Under the pieces are notes generated by a model. That model was not told where the DNA came from and did no database searches. It saw only the letters and a list, made by a program, of their open reading frames with translations. 64,000 nt of DNA from Rhizobium tropici CIAT 899. Its GTDB lineage: Bacteria > Pseudomonadota > Alphaproteobacteria > Rhizobiales > Rhizobiaceae. Within the stretch, counting starts at the first letter, position 1. Each line of letters starts with the position of its first letter. The stretch is taken from NCBI RefSeq assembly GCF_000330885.1, contig NC_020059.1:2159001-2223000 (forward strand), read 5' to 3'. A program made the position numbers and the translations under genes. Of the stretch, positions 55,096 through 64,000 are shown one piece after another.

Positions 55096-55983
55096 ATGAG
55101 CAGCACTCTTCTCGTCACCGGCGCCGCCGGCAAGCTTGGCCAGCGCGTCATCCATCACCTGCTGGAGACATACAAGGTCGCGCCCGGCCGCATCATCGCC
55201 GCCACGCGCAGCCCGGAGAAGCTTGCCGATCTCGCCGCCAAGGGCGTCGTCACCCGCAAGGCAGATTTCGATGATGCCGCCAGTCTGTCCGCTGCCTTCA
55301 CCGGCGTCGACCGTCTGCTGATCATCAGCACCGATGCGCTCGCTGTGCCCGGCCTGCGCCTGAAGCAGCACACAGCCGCCGTCGAAGCTGCGAAGAAGGC
55401 TGGCGTTAAACACATTCTCTATACGTCCATGCCGGCACCAGAAGGCTCGCTTGTCAGCTTCGCGCCCGACCATCTCGGCACGGAAAACGCTATTAAGGCG
55501 AGCGGCATCGGCTACACGATCCTGCGCGACGCCTGGTATTTCGACAATTATCTGCACAGCCTGCCGCACAGCCTCGAAACCGGCAAATGGTACACGGCAA
55601 CCGGCGGCGGCCGCGTCAGCAACATCAGCCGCGAAGATTGCGCACTCGCCATCGCCGCCGCCCTGGCTTCCGACACGACCGACAACGCCACCTACACGCT
55701 GACGGGCTCCACCGCCGTCACCATCGAAGATGTGGCGAGCGTCGTCAGCAGGATCACAGGCCGTCCGCTCGAAGTCGTGCAGGTCAATGACGAACAGTTC
55801 GCCGCCGGTCTCGCCGGCGCCGGCCTGCCGCCCTTCGTGGTCGACATGCTCGTCTCCGCGGACGCCAATACCCGCGCCGGCAAATTCGACATCCTCACCA
55901 ACGACTTCAACAAGCTCACAGGCAAGGAGCCCCAGACGCTGCGCGGTTTCATCGAGGAACACAAGGCCGCGTTGCTCGGCTGA
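55096..55983 (+). CDS. NmrA-like SDR, QorB-type NAD(P)H:quinone oxidoreductase
   Basis: A 295-residue atypical short-chain dehydrogenase. 'LLVTGAAGKLGQRVIHHLL' is the NADP loop, and 'KHILYTSMPAP' plus 'LGTENAIKASGIGYTILRDAWYFDNYL' follow QorB/YtfG, which reduce quinones. HxlR-family control of QorB-like genes is a common pairing, seen here as the divergent neighbour. AAGGGAA precedes ATG 55096. Confidence 0.9.
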   Translation: MSSTLLVTGAAGKLGQRVIHHLLETYKVAPGRIIAATRSPEKLADLAAKGVVTRKADFDDAASLSAAFTGVDRLLIISTDALAVPGLRLKQHTAAVEAAKKAGVKHILYTSMPAPEGSLVSFAPDHLGTENAIKASGIGYTILRDAWYFDNYLHSLPHSLETGKWYTATGGGRVSNISREDCALAIAAALASDTTDNATYTLTGSTAVTIEDVASVVSRITGRPLEVVQVNDEQFAAGLAGAGLPPFVVDMLVSADANTRAGKFDILTNDFNKLTGKEPQTLRGFIEEHKAALLG

Positions 55984-56030
55984 GTTTTGGAAAGTCGGAT
56001 GAAGCTTCCTTCGCCGCGCCCTTGTGCATA

Positions 56031-56171
56031 GCCCCTCACCCCAGCCCTCTCCCCGCGTGCGGGGAGAGGGAGTTTTCATGTCATACGCAAACTCTAAGCA
56101 AGTGGTGTAGCCAGTGGGCGCTCGATCGTCCCTTCTCCCCGCAATGCGGGGAGAAGGCTAGGATGAGGGGC
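56031..56171. repeat. Composite intergenic palindromic repeat (141 bp)
   Basis: Two perfect 12-bp hairpins, CCCTCTCCCCGC/GCGGGGAGAGGG at 56045-56070 and CCTTCTCCCCGC/GCGGGGAGAAGG at 56131-56157, lie inside an outer inverted repeat GCCCCTCA (56031-56038) / TGAGGGGC (56164-56171). This nested layout is typical of the mosaic intergenic repeats common in rhizobial genomes. It probably also ends transcription of the convergent genes. Confidence 0.8.
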
Positions 56172-56228
56172 CAGGCAGAAAGACGCGGCAGAGATGCAGC
56201 TGCCTGACCAGCCGCAAAACCTTCCCGC

Positions 56229-56981
56229 TCAAACCACCTGCCCACAAGCCCGGCGGAAACGCCGTACCGTTTCCGCCATGCCATATTCCAGCGCATCGGC
56301 GGTCAGCCCATGGCCGATCGAGGTCTCCGCGAGCTTCGGAATGCGCTTCAGCAGCGCCGGAAGATTGGCGACCGTCAGGTCGTGACCGGCATTGACGTCG
56401 AGACCATTGGCGAAGGCGGCGTCGGCGGTCTTGCCAAGCGCTTCGAGAATGATGGCAGCCTTTTGCGGATCATCATAGCATCCGCCATAGGGGCCGGTGT
56501 AAAGCTCGATGCGGTCGGCACCGACTTCCCTCGCGATCTTCACCGCTTCGGCATCGCCGTCGCCATCGGCAAACAGCGACACGCGGCAACCGATCGCCTT
56601 GTACTTGGCGACGACATCAACCAACAGCTCGCGGTTCTCGCGGAAGTTCCAGCCGTGATCCGATGTCGCCTGAGTGGGATCGTCGGGCACGAGTGTCACC
56701 TGCTCCGGCTCGGCAGAAGCACAGAGATCAAAGAATTCGTCGCTCGGATAGCCCTCGATATTGAACTCCGCCTCCGGAAACTCGTCATCGATCAGCGCAC
56801 GGATTTCGGGCAGATCGGAAAAGCGGACATGCCGCTGATCGGGACGCGGATGAACAGTCAGACCGCTTGCACCTGCCGCCAGCGCGATACGTCCCAAGCC
56901 CGTGACGCTCGGCCAGGGAAGGTCACGCCGGTTGCGCAACATCGCAATGGCATTGAGGTTCACGGAAAGCTTGGCGGGCAT
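56229..56981 (-). CDS. pdxJ: Pyridoxine 5'-phosphate synthase
   Basis: A 250-residue TIM barrel that condenses 1-deoxy-D-xylulose 5-phosphate with amino-acetone phosphate to pyridoxine 5'-phosphate (vitamin B6). '[16 protein letters not shown]', '[12 protein letters not shown]', '[10 protein letters not shown]', '[17 protein letters not shown]' and '[10 protein letters not shown]' are PdxJ signatures with the active-site His and Glu. Alone in the window; no pdxA nearby. Confidence 0.97.
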   Translation of the reverse strand: MPAKLSVNLNAIAMLRNRRDLPWPSVTGLGRIALAAGASGLTVHPRPDQRHVRFSDLPEIRALIDDEFPEAEFNIEGYPSDEFFDLCASAEPEQVTLVPDDPTQATSDHGWNFRENRELLVDVVAKYKAIGCRVSLFADGDGDAEAVKIAREVGADRIELYTGPYGGCYDDPQKAAIILEALGKTADAAFANGLDVNAGHDLTVANLPALLKRIPKLAETSIGHGLTADALEYGMAETVRRFRRACGQVV

Positions 56982-57168
56982 GATCGAAATCCCTGATTTT
57001 CAAAGCGGATGATAGCAGCCGTTTTAGGCCATTATGCGCAGCAAAACCAACGAGATTCCGACATCAACCCATACAAAACTTTGATGGGCACGACAAAGCG
57101 ACATCACCACGTGGCGACGCATCGGCAGCAACGTCCTTCTGGAGATATTTGTTACCGCAAACGCTGCC

Positions 57169-58296
57169 CTATCGGACGATCGTCAGCGTCTCGGCAGCGC
57201 GGGTAATGGCCGTATAGAGCCAGCGCTCGCGCGTATCGCGGAACGCCCAGCTCTCGTCGAACAGCACGACATTGTTCCACTGCGAGCCCTGGGCCTTATG
57301 CACCGTCAGCGCATAGCCGTAGTCGAATTCGTCATAGCGCTTGCGCGTCGACCAGGGGATCTCGCCCTCGACATCCTCGAAGGCCTGCTTGAGCAGCTTG
57401 ATCTTGGCCGCCCCACGATCCATGTCGTCATCTTCCGGCCTCACCAGCAGATTGATGCCGGGCTTCGTCGTTTCCCGGGAGGACGTCATGACCTGCCAGA
57501 GCGAGCCGTTGAGCAGCCCCTTGGCCGGATCGTTGCGCAGGCAAACCAGCTTGTCGCCGGATTGCGGGTAGTCGGCCGTAAATCCTTTCAGCTCGCGCAG
57601 ACGCTGATTGTAACGCCGCCGCGTCCTGTTGGTGCCGACGAGCACCTGATCGGCCTCCAGCACCAGCGGCTGCGTGACTTCGTTCTTCGAGATCACCTGC
57701 GCGGTACCATAGTCGCCGTGCATGATCTCCTTGCCCTCACGCACCTGCATGGCGAGCTGGATGATCGGATTGTCGCGGGCCTGGCGATGGATATCCGTCA
57801 GAAGATAATCCGGCTCCTCGTTCGTGAAGAACCCACCGCCGGAAACGGGCGGCAGTTGCCCGGGATCGCCGAGCACGAGAATGGGCGTTCCGAAGCTCAT
57901 CAGATCCTTGCCAAGCGCTTCGTCCACCATCGAGCATTCGTCGACGATGATCAGCGCAGCCTTGGCGACCGGGCTCTGGCGATTGATGGTGAACATCGGG
58001 GCGATCGATGTCTTTCCCGTCTCCTCGTCCTCGACGGCTTCCTCGCCGCGCGGCCGGTAGATCAGCGAATGGATGGTCTTGGCATTGGAGGCGCCGCGCG
58101 AGCGCAGCACCTGCGCCGCCTTGCCAGTAAAGGCCGCAAACAGCACCTCGCCATCCACATGCTCCGCGAAATGCCGCGCAAGCGTCGTCTTGCCCGTGCC
58201 GGCATAGCCGAACAGACGGAACAACGGTGAACGCCCTTCCTTCAGCCATTTGGCCACGGCCTGGAGCGCTTCATCTTGTTGCGGCGCGAATTGCAT
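57169..58296 (-). CDS. RecD2-like ATP-dependent DNA helicase
   Basis: A 375-residue short SF1 helicase of the AAA_30/UvrD_C_2 type. Walker A 'GYAGTGKTTLA', Walker B 'IIVDECSMVDE', motif III 'VLGDPGQLPP', motif V 'ALTVHKAQGSQWNNVVLF' and motif VI 'YTAITRA' are in order. It lacks the long N-terminal part of RecD2 proper. Longer frames upstream have no ribosome site, so ATG 58296 is chosen. Likely a DNA-repair or recombination helper. Confidence 0.92.
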   Translation of the reverse strand: MQFAPQQDEALQAVAKWLKEGRSPLFRLFGYAGTGKTTLARHFAEHVDGEVLFAAFTGKAAQVLRSRGASNAKTIHSLIYRPRGEEAVEDEETGKTSIAPMFTINRQSPVAKAALIIVDECSMVDEALGKDLMSFGTPILVLGDPGQLPPVSGGGFFTNEEPDYLLTDIHRQARDNPIIQLAMQVREGKEIMHGDYGTAQVISKNEVTQPLVLEADQVLVGTNRTRRRYNQRLRELKGFTADYPQSGDKLVCLRNDPAKGLLNGSLWQVMTSSRETTKPGINLLVRPEDDDMDRGAAKIKLLKQAFEDVEGEIPWSTRKRYDEFDYGYALTVHKAQGSQWNNVVLFDESWAFRDTRERWLYTAITRAAETLTIVR

Positions 58297-58355
58297 GATT
58301 CGACTTGGCAGGATTCGGCTGATGGAAGCAAGCGGTAAAAAATACCCGGCGAGCT

Positions 58356-58384
58356 GGGAATAAAATCCCGAGGAGGCGTGTCTC
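58356..58384 (+). promoter_or_regulatory. Candidate ECF-sigma promoter upstream of the secreted-protein/ECF operon
   Basis: GGGAATAA at 58356-58363 and CGTGTCTC at 58377-58384, with 15 bases between the first six of each, is the layout of an ECF-type -35/-10 pair and lies about 65 bases before the operon. Self-activation by the sigma factor below is likely. Confidence 0.45.
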
Positions 58385-58448
58385 ATGTCCGGCAACGCAA
58401 AATGCGAGGCCTGGACGACCATCGTTCACCCACCCGAGGAGAGACATC

Positions 58449-58829
58449 ATGAAGACCCTGAGTTTCCTGGCCGCGCTCGCTGCGGCATCGGCCTTTGCCA
58501 CCGCCGCCTTCGCCGCCGCGCCCGTCAAGACGGTCGACAGCGCCAAGGGCAAGGTGCTGGCCGGCGAAAACGGCATGACGCTCTACACGTTCAAGAACGA
58601 CAAGTCGGGCGAATCCAATTGCAACGGCGATTGCGCAAAGGCCTGGCCGCCGCTCATGGCCGATGGCAAAGCCAAGGCAGAGGGTGCATATTCGATCATT
58701 ACCCGCAAGGACGGGATGAAGCAGTGGGCAAAGGACGGCATGCCGCTCTATTTCTTCGTCAAGGACGCAAAGTCCGGTGATGTCGCCGGTGACGGCTTCA
58801 AGGGCGTCTGGGATGTCGCACGGCCCTGA
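58449..58829 (+). CDS. Secreted COG4315-type repeat protein
   Basis: A 126-residue protein with a signal peptide (1-22, ending AFAAA), then the 'secreted repeat' domain: 'GMTLYTFKNDKSGESNCNGDCAKAWPPL' and 'GMPLYFFVKDAKSGDVAGDGF'. Two cysteines (CNGDC) are close together. Function unknown; members are often next to ECF sigma factors, as here, and may report envelope or oxidative stress. Confidence 0.92.
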   Translation: MKTLSFLAALAAASAFATAAFAAAPVKTVDSAKGKVLAGENGMTLYTFKNDKSGESNCNGDCAKAWPPLMADGKAKAEGAYSIITRKDGMKQWAKDGMPLYFFVKDAKSGDVAGDGFKGVWDVARP

Positions 58830-59367
58830 TCGGACCGGAAACGGCGCGGCGGGACCCTCCCCAGCGCCAGATAGTTTTGAGGCGGAGGTGCTGGCGCTCC
58901 TCCCCTCGCTGCGACGCTATTCGCGCAGCCTCGCCCGGTCGGATGCCGATGGCGAGGACCTGCTTCAGGATTGTGTCGAGAAGGTTCTGGCCCGCCGCGG
59001 CCAATGGCGCGGACTGAATCTGCGCGGCTGGATCTTCACCATCATGACCAATCTTTACCGCAACGAGCGGCGCCAGCAGGGCGGCCGCAGCTTCGTCGAT
59101 ATCGATGACAACAGCCACCTGCCGGCTGACGAAACGGATAACGATCCGCTACGGCGATCGCGCCTCGAAACGGCGTTGAACAGTCTCGGCGAAGACTATC
59201 GCGCGGTGCTGATGCTCGTCGTCGTCGAGGGCTACAGCTATCAGGATGTCGCCGACATGCTCGATATCCCGATCGGCACAATCATGTCGCGCCTGTCACG
59301 CGCCCGCCAGAAGATGACCAGCCTGCTGAATGCAGACAATGTTGTCACGCTTCGGAGACCAAAATGA
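58813..59367 (+). CDS. ECF RNA polymerase sigma factor
   Basis: A 184-residue ECF sigma: region 2 (about 25-95, 'DADGEDLLQDCVEKVLAR...WIFTIMTNLYRNERR') and region 4 (about 120-175, 'YQDVADMLDIPIGTIMSRLSRARQKM'). Start ATG 58813 lies within the end of the preceding gene (17-base overlap), so translation is coupled. Its anti-sigma factor overlaps its stop by ATGA. Confidence 0.93.
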   Translation: MSHGPDRTGNGAAGPSPAPDSFEAEVLALLPSLRRYSRSLARSDADGEDLLQDCVEKVLARRGQWRGLNLRGWIFTIMTNLYRNERRQQGGRSFVDIDDNSHLPADETDNDPLRRSRLETALNSLGEDYRAVLMLVVVEGYSYQDVADMLDIPIGTIMSRLSRARQKMTSLLNADNVVTLRRPK

Positions 59368-60167
59368 ACGAACACAAACCGACCGTGACCGAAGCGGATC
59401 TTCACGCCTTTGCCGATGGTCTTCTGCCGCCGGAAAAACAGGCGGAACTGGAGGCATGGCTGGCCGAAAATCCTGAAGAGGCTGCTTCCGTGGCTGCATG
59501 GCAAGCCCAGAACCATGACATCCGGGCCATGTTCTCCCCTTATGCGGTATCGAGAGATGGCGACCCAGACCTCATTTTGAAAAGCAGAACCTCATCGGCC
59601 GCACAGGCGTCTGCCCCGCAACGAAGCCCCAAGCTGAGGATGCTTGCCGCCTCATTGGCGCTCTTCATCGTCGGTGCTGCGGCCGGTCACTTCGGCCCTG
59701 ATCTTTTTGCCAGACCCGAATTGCAGCTGACATCAATCGAAGCCCTGCCGCAGCAAGCACACTCGGCCTTCGTCGTCTATGCCAGCGATGTCCGCCATCC
59801 CGTCGAAGTCGGCGCGGATCAGGAGGCACATCTTGCCACTTGGCTCGGGAAGCGCATGAATGTCGCTGGCCTCAAGGTGCCGAGCCTGCAGAAACTGGGT
59901 TTCCAGCTCGTCGGCGGCCGGCTGCTGCCGATCAACGGTACGCCCGGAGCCCTGTTCATGTATGAAAATGCCAGCGGCCAGCGCCTGACCGTGCTGGTGG
60001 GGCGCAATAGTGGCAACACCACGACCAGCTTCCGCTTCGCCAGCGACAAACCCGTCGAGACCTTCTACTGGATCGACGGCAATCTCGGCTATGCCGTGAC
60101 AGGCGAAATCTCGCGCGACATGCTGCGGCAGGTGGCGGACGAGTGCTACAAGCAGTTCTCTTCCTGA
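59364..60167 (+). CDS. Anti-sigma factor, single membrane span
   Basis: A 267-residue protein. An N-terminal cytoplasmic part (1-90) of anti-sigma type ('TEADLHAFADGLLPPEKQAELEAWL') without the HxxxCxxC zinc motif, a membrane helix at about 93-110 ('MLAASLALFIVGAAAGH'), and a periplasmic domain that could sense stress. ATGA overlap with the sigma gene makes the two equal in amount. The periplasmic signal is unknown; oxidative stress would be a usual guess. Confidence 0.9.
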   Translation: MNEHKPTVTEADLHAFADGLLPPEKQAELEAWLAENPEEAASVAAWQAQNHDIRAMFSPYAVSRDGDPDLILKSRTSSAAQASAPQRSPKLRMLAASLALFIVGAAAGHFGPDLFARPELQLTSIEALPQQAHSAFVVYASDVRHPVEVGADQEAHLATWLGKRMNVAGLKVPSLQKLGFQLVGGRLLPINGTPGALFMYENASGQRLTVLVGRNSGNTTTSFRFASDKPVETFYWIDGNLGYAVTGEISRDMLRQVADECYKQFSS

Positions 60168-60391
60168 CGCCGGCGGGACACTCGCATAGGACATTTAGAT
60201 AGGGGCCGGCCACCCGCCCTCGTGGTGCGAGACCGCCCCTTGGCCCTCCTCATCATAAGGGCTAGTCTTTTGCGCAGGCAGATCAGGTGAGCTTTCATGG
60301 AATTCGACACTTGCTCCATCCTTATCCTAAGGTGCGGAGGTCGCAGACCGAAGCCTTGAACGGCAAGGATGGTCCCAGGCAAGCCCGCCTT

Positions 60392-60781
60392 CTAAAGTCG
60401 AGGATCATTCTCCAGCGCAATCGGCTTGCCATGCGGCGTTGCCTCCGCCGCACGTTGCCAGCTTTGTTGCAAAGCCAGGATCGCATCGGCATCCGCGATA
60501 CCCTTCGACACGAGCAAGCCAGACAGAGCAGCCACCCAGCAATCGAAATAATCGCTGCCGTCAATCGCTCGGCCCGGCTTGTGCAGTTCCGCCGACAACT
60601 GCTCAGCCCATTCGCTCCAGGCAAACAGACCTTTTTCGTGCAGATGAACTGTCATGGCGAAAGCTTCTGCCGCCCAAGGTTCGAGAAAGACCGGCTCGCC
60701 ATCGGCTGATTTCGGCAACTGCGGCGATTGCGCCAAAGGCGATGCGATCTCACATGCGCTCAAGATAGCTCTCCCAGGCAT
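60392..60781 (-). CDS. Nitrile hydratase accessory/activator protein
   Basis: A 129-residue protein of the nitrile hydratase accessory family: 'GEPVFLEPWAAEAFAMTVHLHEKGLFAWSEWAEQLSAEL', like an N-terminal beta-subunit piece, followed by 'YFDCWVAALSGLL'. It should load cobalt into the alpha subunit by subunit exchange. It overlaps the beta gene by 32 bases; a TTG at 60763 with GGGAG seven bases upstream is an alternative start. Confidence 0.88.
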   Translation of the reverse strand: MPGRAILSACEIASPLAQSPQLPKSADGEPVFLEPWAAEAFAMTVHLHEKGLFAWSEWAEQLSAELHKPGRAIDGSDYFDCWVAALSGLLVSKGIADADAILALQQSWQRAAEATPHGKPIALENDPRL

Positions 60782-61409
60782 CGATCGAAACCGTCAGAGA
60801 AGGATCGGCGCCATCGCCCCAGATCTCGACGCCATCGAAGACGACCGTGTAGACCCACTGCGGATTTTCGCCGCGGCCATGGGCATTGTCGTCGGGAAAG
60901 ACGAAAGAACCCTGCACGGCCTCAACGACACCGATTTTGGCGCGGGCGTAGCGGGGCAATCTGGTATGGCCGGTCGGATTGAAATTCTTGGTGCGCACAT
61001 GATCACCGACGGCAAAGAGCGGTGCGGTATCGAGCGGCCGGTCGCAGGGGCCGCCCTTGGCCAGTGCGCCATCGACCATGTCGGCCTTAAGAACCCGCTT
61101 CGGCACCCTGCCCTGTTCAAGCGCGTGGCCGCTGCGCAGTTCCTCGGCTGTGGCAAAACCATGCCGCTCCAGCAGCATATCGACTGCGCGGGTCCAGATC
61201 TCATAGTAGCTGGCACCCAGATAATCGGCCGGCGGAATATTTTCGCGCGCATGCCGGCTCTCGTCGATGTTCCAGGCGCCGAAAGCGCCGCAGGAGAGCG
61301 TGATGCCGAGCGCGCGCTTTTCCCATTCCGCATGGAAATAGGGCTCGTTCGGCTCCGGCGCGACCGGGCCGAAGCCCATCTGGCCGCCAAGATCGTGCGG
61401 GCCGTTCAT
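60750..61409 (-). CDS. Nitrile hydratase beta subunit
   Basis: A 219-residue beta subunit. '[16 protein letters not shown]' is the family N-terminus; '[10 protein letters not shown]' and '[13 protein letters not shown]' carry the two arginines that bond to the oxidised cysteines of the alpha subunit. It overlaps the alpha stop as ATGA. It holds the outer half of the active-site channel. Confidence 0.95.
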   Translation of the reverse strand: MNGPHDLGGQMGFGPVAPEPNEPYFHAEWEKRALGITLSCGAFGAWNIDESRHARENIPPADYLGASYYEIWTRAVDMLLERHGFATAEELRSGHALEQGRVPKRVLKADMVDGALAKGGPCDRPLDTAPLFAVGDHVRTKNFNPTGHTRLPRYARAKIGVVEAVQGSFVFPDDNAHGRGENPQWVYTVVFDGVEIWGDGADPSLTVSIDAWESYLERM

Positions 61410-62050
61410 AGTGCAGTCTCCGGCGTCTTGGCGAGCGCGGTTCCGATCATGGCATCGCGGCTGACGAGATCCGCGAGCGCCGCCTCGTCCATGCCTTCGG
61501 AAGCGGCAGGCCGCTCGGGGATCACCAGATAACGAAGTTCCGCCGTCGAATCCCAGACGCGGATCTTCGTTTCCTGCGGCAGCGTCAGGTCGAATTCGGC
61601 GAGCACGCCGCGCGGGTCGATCACCGCGCGCGATCGATAGGCCGGCGCCTTATACCAGACCGGCGGCAGCCCGAGCACCGCCCAGGGATAGCAGGAGCAG
61701 AGCGTGCAAACGATCAGATTATGCGTTTCCGGCGTATTGAACACCGCACGCATGTGCTCGCCCTGGCGGCCGGTAAAGCCGAGGCTGGCGATCGCCGCTG
61801 TCGCGTCGCGCCGTAACCAATCGGCAAAATTTGGATCGCTCCATGCCTTTGCCACCACCTGCGCGCCGTTGCGTGGCCCGACCTTCGTCTCATAGGTCTC
61901 GACGATGCGGTCGATCGCCGCCGGGTCGATCAAACCTTTTTCCGTCAACAGCGTTTCGAGTGCCTTCACCCGCGCCTGCATATCCGAATAGTGGTTGTCG
62001 TGATGATGGTGATGATGATCGTCGTCATCATGCGAGTGGTCGTGGGACAT
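61406..62050 (-). CDS. Nitrile hydratase alpha subunit, cobalt type, His-rich N-terminus
   Basis: A 214-residue alpha subunit. The metal claw is VCTLCSC (Cys115, Cys118, Cys120); threonine after the first cysteine marks the cobalt type (iron enzymes have serine). It hydrates nitriles to amides. The first 20 residues contain ten histidines and several aspartates, an unusual metal-binding tail that may gather cobalt. AGGAG six bases before 62050 decides the start. No amidase lies in the operon, so amide use must rely on another locus. Confidence 0.95.
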   Translation of the reverse strand: MSHDHSHDDDDHHHHHHDNHYSDMQARVKALETLLTEKGLIDPAAIDRIVETYETKVGPRNGAQVVAKAWSDPNFADWLRRDATAAIASLGFTGRQGEHMRAVFNTPETHNLIVCTLCSCYPWAVLGLPPVWYKAPAYRSRAVIDPRGVLAEFDLTLPQETKIRVWDSTAELRYLVIPERPAASEGMDEAALADLVSRDAMIGTALAKTPETAL

Positions 62051-62073
62051 GGCCGTCTCCTGTCTCTTTGCGC

Positions 62074-62667
62074 CTACTTTAGCATCGGCCAGAGACTGAG
62101 CACCAGCAGAACGGCCATGGTTATGTTGAACCATTTCAGCCGGACGGGATCGGAGAGCCAATCGCGCAGGACGGAGCCGAAGCCGGCCCAGGTCGATACG
62201 CTGGGGACGTTCACAGCGGCAAACGCGAACCCGACGAGAAGGACAGTGAAGAGATAGAGCTGCTCATTTGTGTAAGTGGCCATGGCGGTGACGGCCATCA
62301 CCCACGCCTTGGGGTTGACCCATTGGAACGCAGCAGCGCTGATGAAACTCATCGGCTTTGCATCGCCTTCCGCCTCGCTCAGGCTGCGCGAGGTACCGAT
62401 CTTCCAGGCAATCCAGACAAGGTAAGCTCCGCCAGCGAATTTAAGCGCGGTATAGAGCACCGGCACCGTGTGCAGAAGCGCACCCAATCCCAATCCCACG
62501 GCAATCAGCAGCACAAAAAAGCCGACGCCGATGCCGAGCATGTGTGGAATGGTGCGGCGGAAACCGAAGTTCACACCTGAGGTAAACAACATCATGTTGT
62601 TCGGTCCGGGCGTGATCGATGTGGTGAACGCGAAAAGTAGAAGAGCCAGAAATGTATCCAGCGCCAT
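62074..62667 (-). CDS. LysE-family amino-acid exporter
   Basis: A 197-residue membrane protein with about six helices, starting '[26 protein letters not shown]', the LysE/RhtB signature. It exports an amino acid or similar small molecule. It lies 23 bases upstream of the nitrile hydratase alpha gene on the same strand and may share its transcript. GGGAGG five bases before 62667 decides the start. Confidence 0.93.
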   Translation of the reverse strand: MALDTFLALLLFAFTTSITPGPNNMMLFTSGVNFGFRRTIPHMLGIGVGFFVLLIAVGLGLGALLHTVPVLYTALKFAGGAYLVWIAWKIGTSRSLSEAEGDAKPMSFISAAAFQWVNPKAWVMAVTAMATYTNEQLYLFTVLLVGFAFAAVNVPSVSTWAGFGSVLRDWLSDPVRLKWFNITMAVLLVLSLWPMLK

Positions 62668-62872
62668 GATGCCTCCCGGGACACCGTATCGTGACAAGGC
62701 GGCATCCGAAATTCGTCTTCATGCGCGTGGAATATGACAGCGCATCTTTATCCGACATTAGTTTGCCAGCCATACGAAAGCCATAGGGTGATTGTCACGG
62801 TGACATGACGGATGTCGATTGAAATCCGGTTGAATGCTCCTATCCTTCGGTTTTCTGTAATGAGGAATGACT

Positions 62873-63718
62873 ATGCGCGAGCCCATCCCAACCGTCACCC
62901 TTCCCTCGGGCATCCAGGTTCCGGCGCTTGGCCAGGGAACGTGGAATATGGGCGAGAGCGCCGCGACTGCCAGGGACGAAATCGCGAGCCTGAAAACTGG
63001 CCTTGATCTCGGCATGACGCTGATCGATACGGCTGAAATGTACGCAAACGGCGGTTCGGAAGAGATCGTCGGCAAGGCGATCGAAGGCCGTCGCGACGAG
63101 GTTTTTCTTGTCAGCAAGGTCTATCCCGCCAATGCCAGCCGCAAAGGCGCGGTCGAATCCTGCGAACGCAGCCTGAAGCGCCTGAATACCGATCGCATCG
63201 ATCTCTATCTGCTGCATTGGCGCGGCAACTACCCGCTTGAAGAGACGGTGGAAGCTTTCGAAGGCCTGAAAGCCGCCGGCAAGATCGAGGCCTGGGGCGT
63301 TTCGAATTTCGACGTCGCGGATATGGACGAGCTGCTTTCCGTGCCGAACGGCGGCAATGTCGCCGCCAATCAGGTGCTCTACAATCTCTCCCGACGCGGC
63401 ATCGAATACGACCTCTTGCCCTGGTGCCAGGAGCGCAGCATTCCGATCATGGCCTATTCGCCGATCGAGCAAGGCCGCCTGCTCCATCATCCCGAGCTGA
63501 TCCGCGTCGCCAAGACTTACCAGGCGACCCCGGCCCAGATCGCCCTCGCCTTTCTGCTGGAGCGCGACGGCGTCATATCGATCCCGAAATCCTCCAACGC
63601 GCAGCGTGTCGAAGAGAACCGTGACTCGATCGATGTGGACATCACCGACGAAGATTGGGCCGTCCTCGACGCTGCCTTCCCGCCGCCGTCGCGGAAGAAG
63701 TCGCTAGACATGCTGTAG
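62873..63718 (+). CDS. Aldo/keto reductase
   Basis: A 281-residue NADPH aldo/keto reductase, shorter than the one at 38586. The tetrad is Asp and Tyr in '[11 protein letters not shown]', Lys in 'LVSKVYP' and His in 'LYLLHWRGN'; '[15 protein letters not shown]' is the coenzyme loop of the YvgN/DkgA-like group. GAGGA six bases before ATG 62873 is better spaced than for 62867. Substrate unknown. Confidence 0.93.
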   Translation: MREPIPTVTLPSGIQVPALGQGTWNMGESAATARDEIASLKTGLDLGMTLIDTAEMYANGGSEEIVGKAIEGRRDEVFLVSKVYPANASRKGAVESCERSLKRLNTDRIDLYLLHWRGNYPLEETVEAFEGLKAAGKIEAWGVSNFDVADMDELLSVPNGGNVAANQVLYNLSRRGIEYDLLPWCQERSIPIMAYSPIEQGRLLHHPELIRVAKTYQATPAQIALAFLLERDGVISIPKSSNAQRVEENRDSIDVDITDEDWAVLDAAFPPPSRKKSLDML

Positions 63719-63720
63719 GT

Positions 63721-64000
63721 TCAGGCAGCCGCCTTCTGCTGCGCGACGATCAGGTCGATCGCTTGGAAAACGTCGAGCTCACGCCAGTCGGCCGGATCGC
63801 GATAGGTCGGGTAAAGTGAAAAAGCGGCAGCAGCGATCTGGTCGACGGTCCGAAGTTTCGTTCGACGGCCGGCGAGCGCGGCCTTGGTGTAGACGCCGAA
63901 ACGATCCTCGGTCACACCCCAGCCGGCATAAAAGGGCGCGGCATAGCAGCGAACTGGAATGCCACGCAGCAGCGCATCGAAACCGAATTGGCTGGAAACT
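63721..64000 (-). CDS. Capsule polysaccharide synthesis protein, KpsC/RkpJ-like, C-terminal part
   Basis: The open frame runs off the window. Its visible start, 'SSQFGFDALLRGIPVRCYAAP' split by the edge, and 'FYAGWGVTEDRF' are the end of the KpsC/LipA Capsule_synth domain, which adds beta-Kdo linker sugars for capsule export. The C-terminus is 'IVAQQKAAA'. The rest of the gene lies beyond base 64000. Confidence 0.82.
   Translation of the reverse strand, partial: VSSQFGFDALLRGIPVRCYAAPFYAGWGVTEDRFGVYTKAALAGRRTKLRTVDQIAAAAFSLYPTYRDPADWRELDVFQAIDLIVAQQKAAA

Noticed and set aside
56031..56171. CRISPR-like array from the repeated GC-rich units
   Set aside because: Only two units, each a perfect hairpin, with no regular spacers and no cas genes.

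Overview
The window reads as a chromosomal segment of a GC-rich alphaproteobacterium of the Rhizobiaceae (Rhizobium or Sinorhizobium type). The reasons are the gene families present (a rhizobial betaine-methyltransferase locus, small DUF1127 proteins, a GlxA/GbdR-type regulator, an entericidin lipoprotein, a KpsC/RkpJ-type capsule protein), strong C/G preference at third codon positions, and intergenic palindromic repeats of the rhizobial kind. I see no prophage, insertion sequence or CRISPR array. One tRNA, Lys(CTT), is present.

Bases 1-17900 hold the most notable system: what looks like a complete corrinoid-dependent demethylation pathway in an organism expected to be aerobic. The parts are a homocysteine methyltransferase (partial, left edge), a pyrrolysine-free MttB-superfamily methyltransferase, its corrinoid protein, a methyl-THF:corrinoid methyltransferase, a MetF-like methylene-THF reductase with a separate MetV-like cysteine-rich partner, a RACo-type reductive activator, a ferredoxin-like protein, DUF1638 and other unassigned small proteins, and a GbdR-like regulator. 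The simplest model is that a methylated quaternary amine, probably a betaine, gives its methyl group to the corrinoid protein and then to THF; the methyl-THF is oxidised to methylene-THF, and RACo rescues inactivated cobalamin. Several members carry Arg/Gly-rich tails. A small block (UDP-galactopyranose mutase, two glycosyltransferase-like proteins and a phosphodiester glycosidase) lies between bmt and the ferredoxin/mttB unit.

Bases 17900-30600 carry a two-receiver diguanylate cyclase and a paralogue without the GGDEF domain, a large MscS channel, then a likely sulfur or flavin module (two related FAD/NAD(P)-binding proteins, an SfnB-like acyl-CoA dehydrogenase homologue, an Rrf2 regulator), and an AT-richer stretch with tiny membrane proteins upstream of tRNA-Lys. 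Bases 30700-41000 hold PhzF, a coupled Nudix/endonuclease pair, a 2OG-Fe(II) oxygenase, a three-gene Fbp-like ABC importer, an aldo/keto reductase and a PLP aminotransferase.

Bases 41000-56200 carry a VapBC module with a perfect operator-like inverted repeat, ilvC with a TetR regulator and its palindrome, an AraC/alcohol dehydrogenase pair, NDH-2, an AsnC regulator opposite an Asp/Glu racemase, a MarR-GNAT fusion, a TetR/MFS unit, a flavin monooxygenase, an HxlR/NmrA pair and a composite palindromic repeat. Bases 56200-64000 hold pdxJ, a RecD2-like helicase, an ECF sigma/anti-sigma operon, a cobalt-type nitrile hydratase operon with LysE, another aldo/keto reductase and the end of a capsule-synthesis gene.
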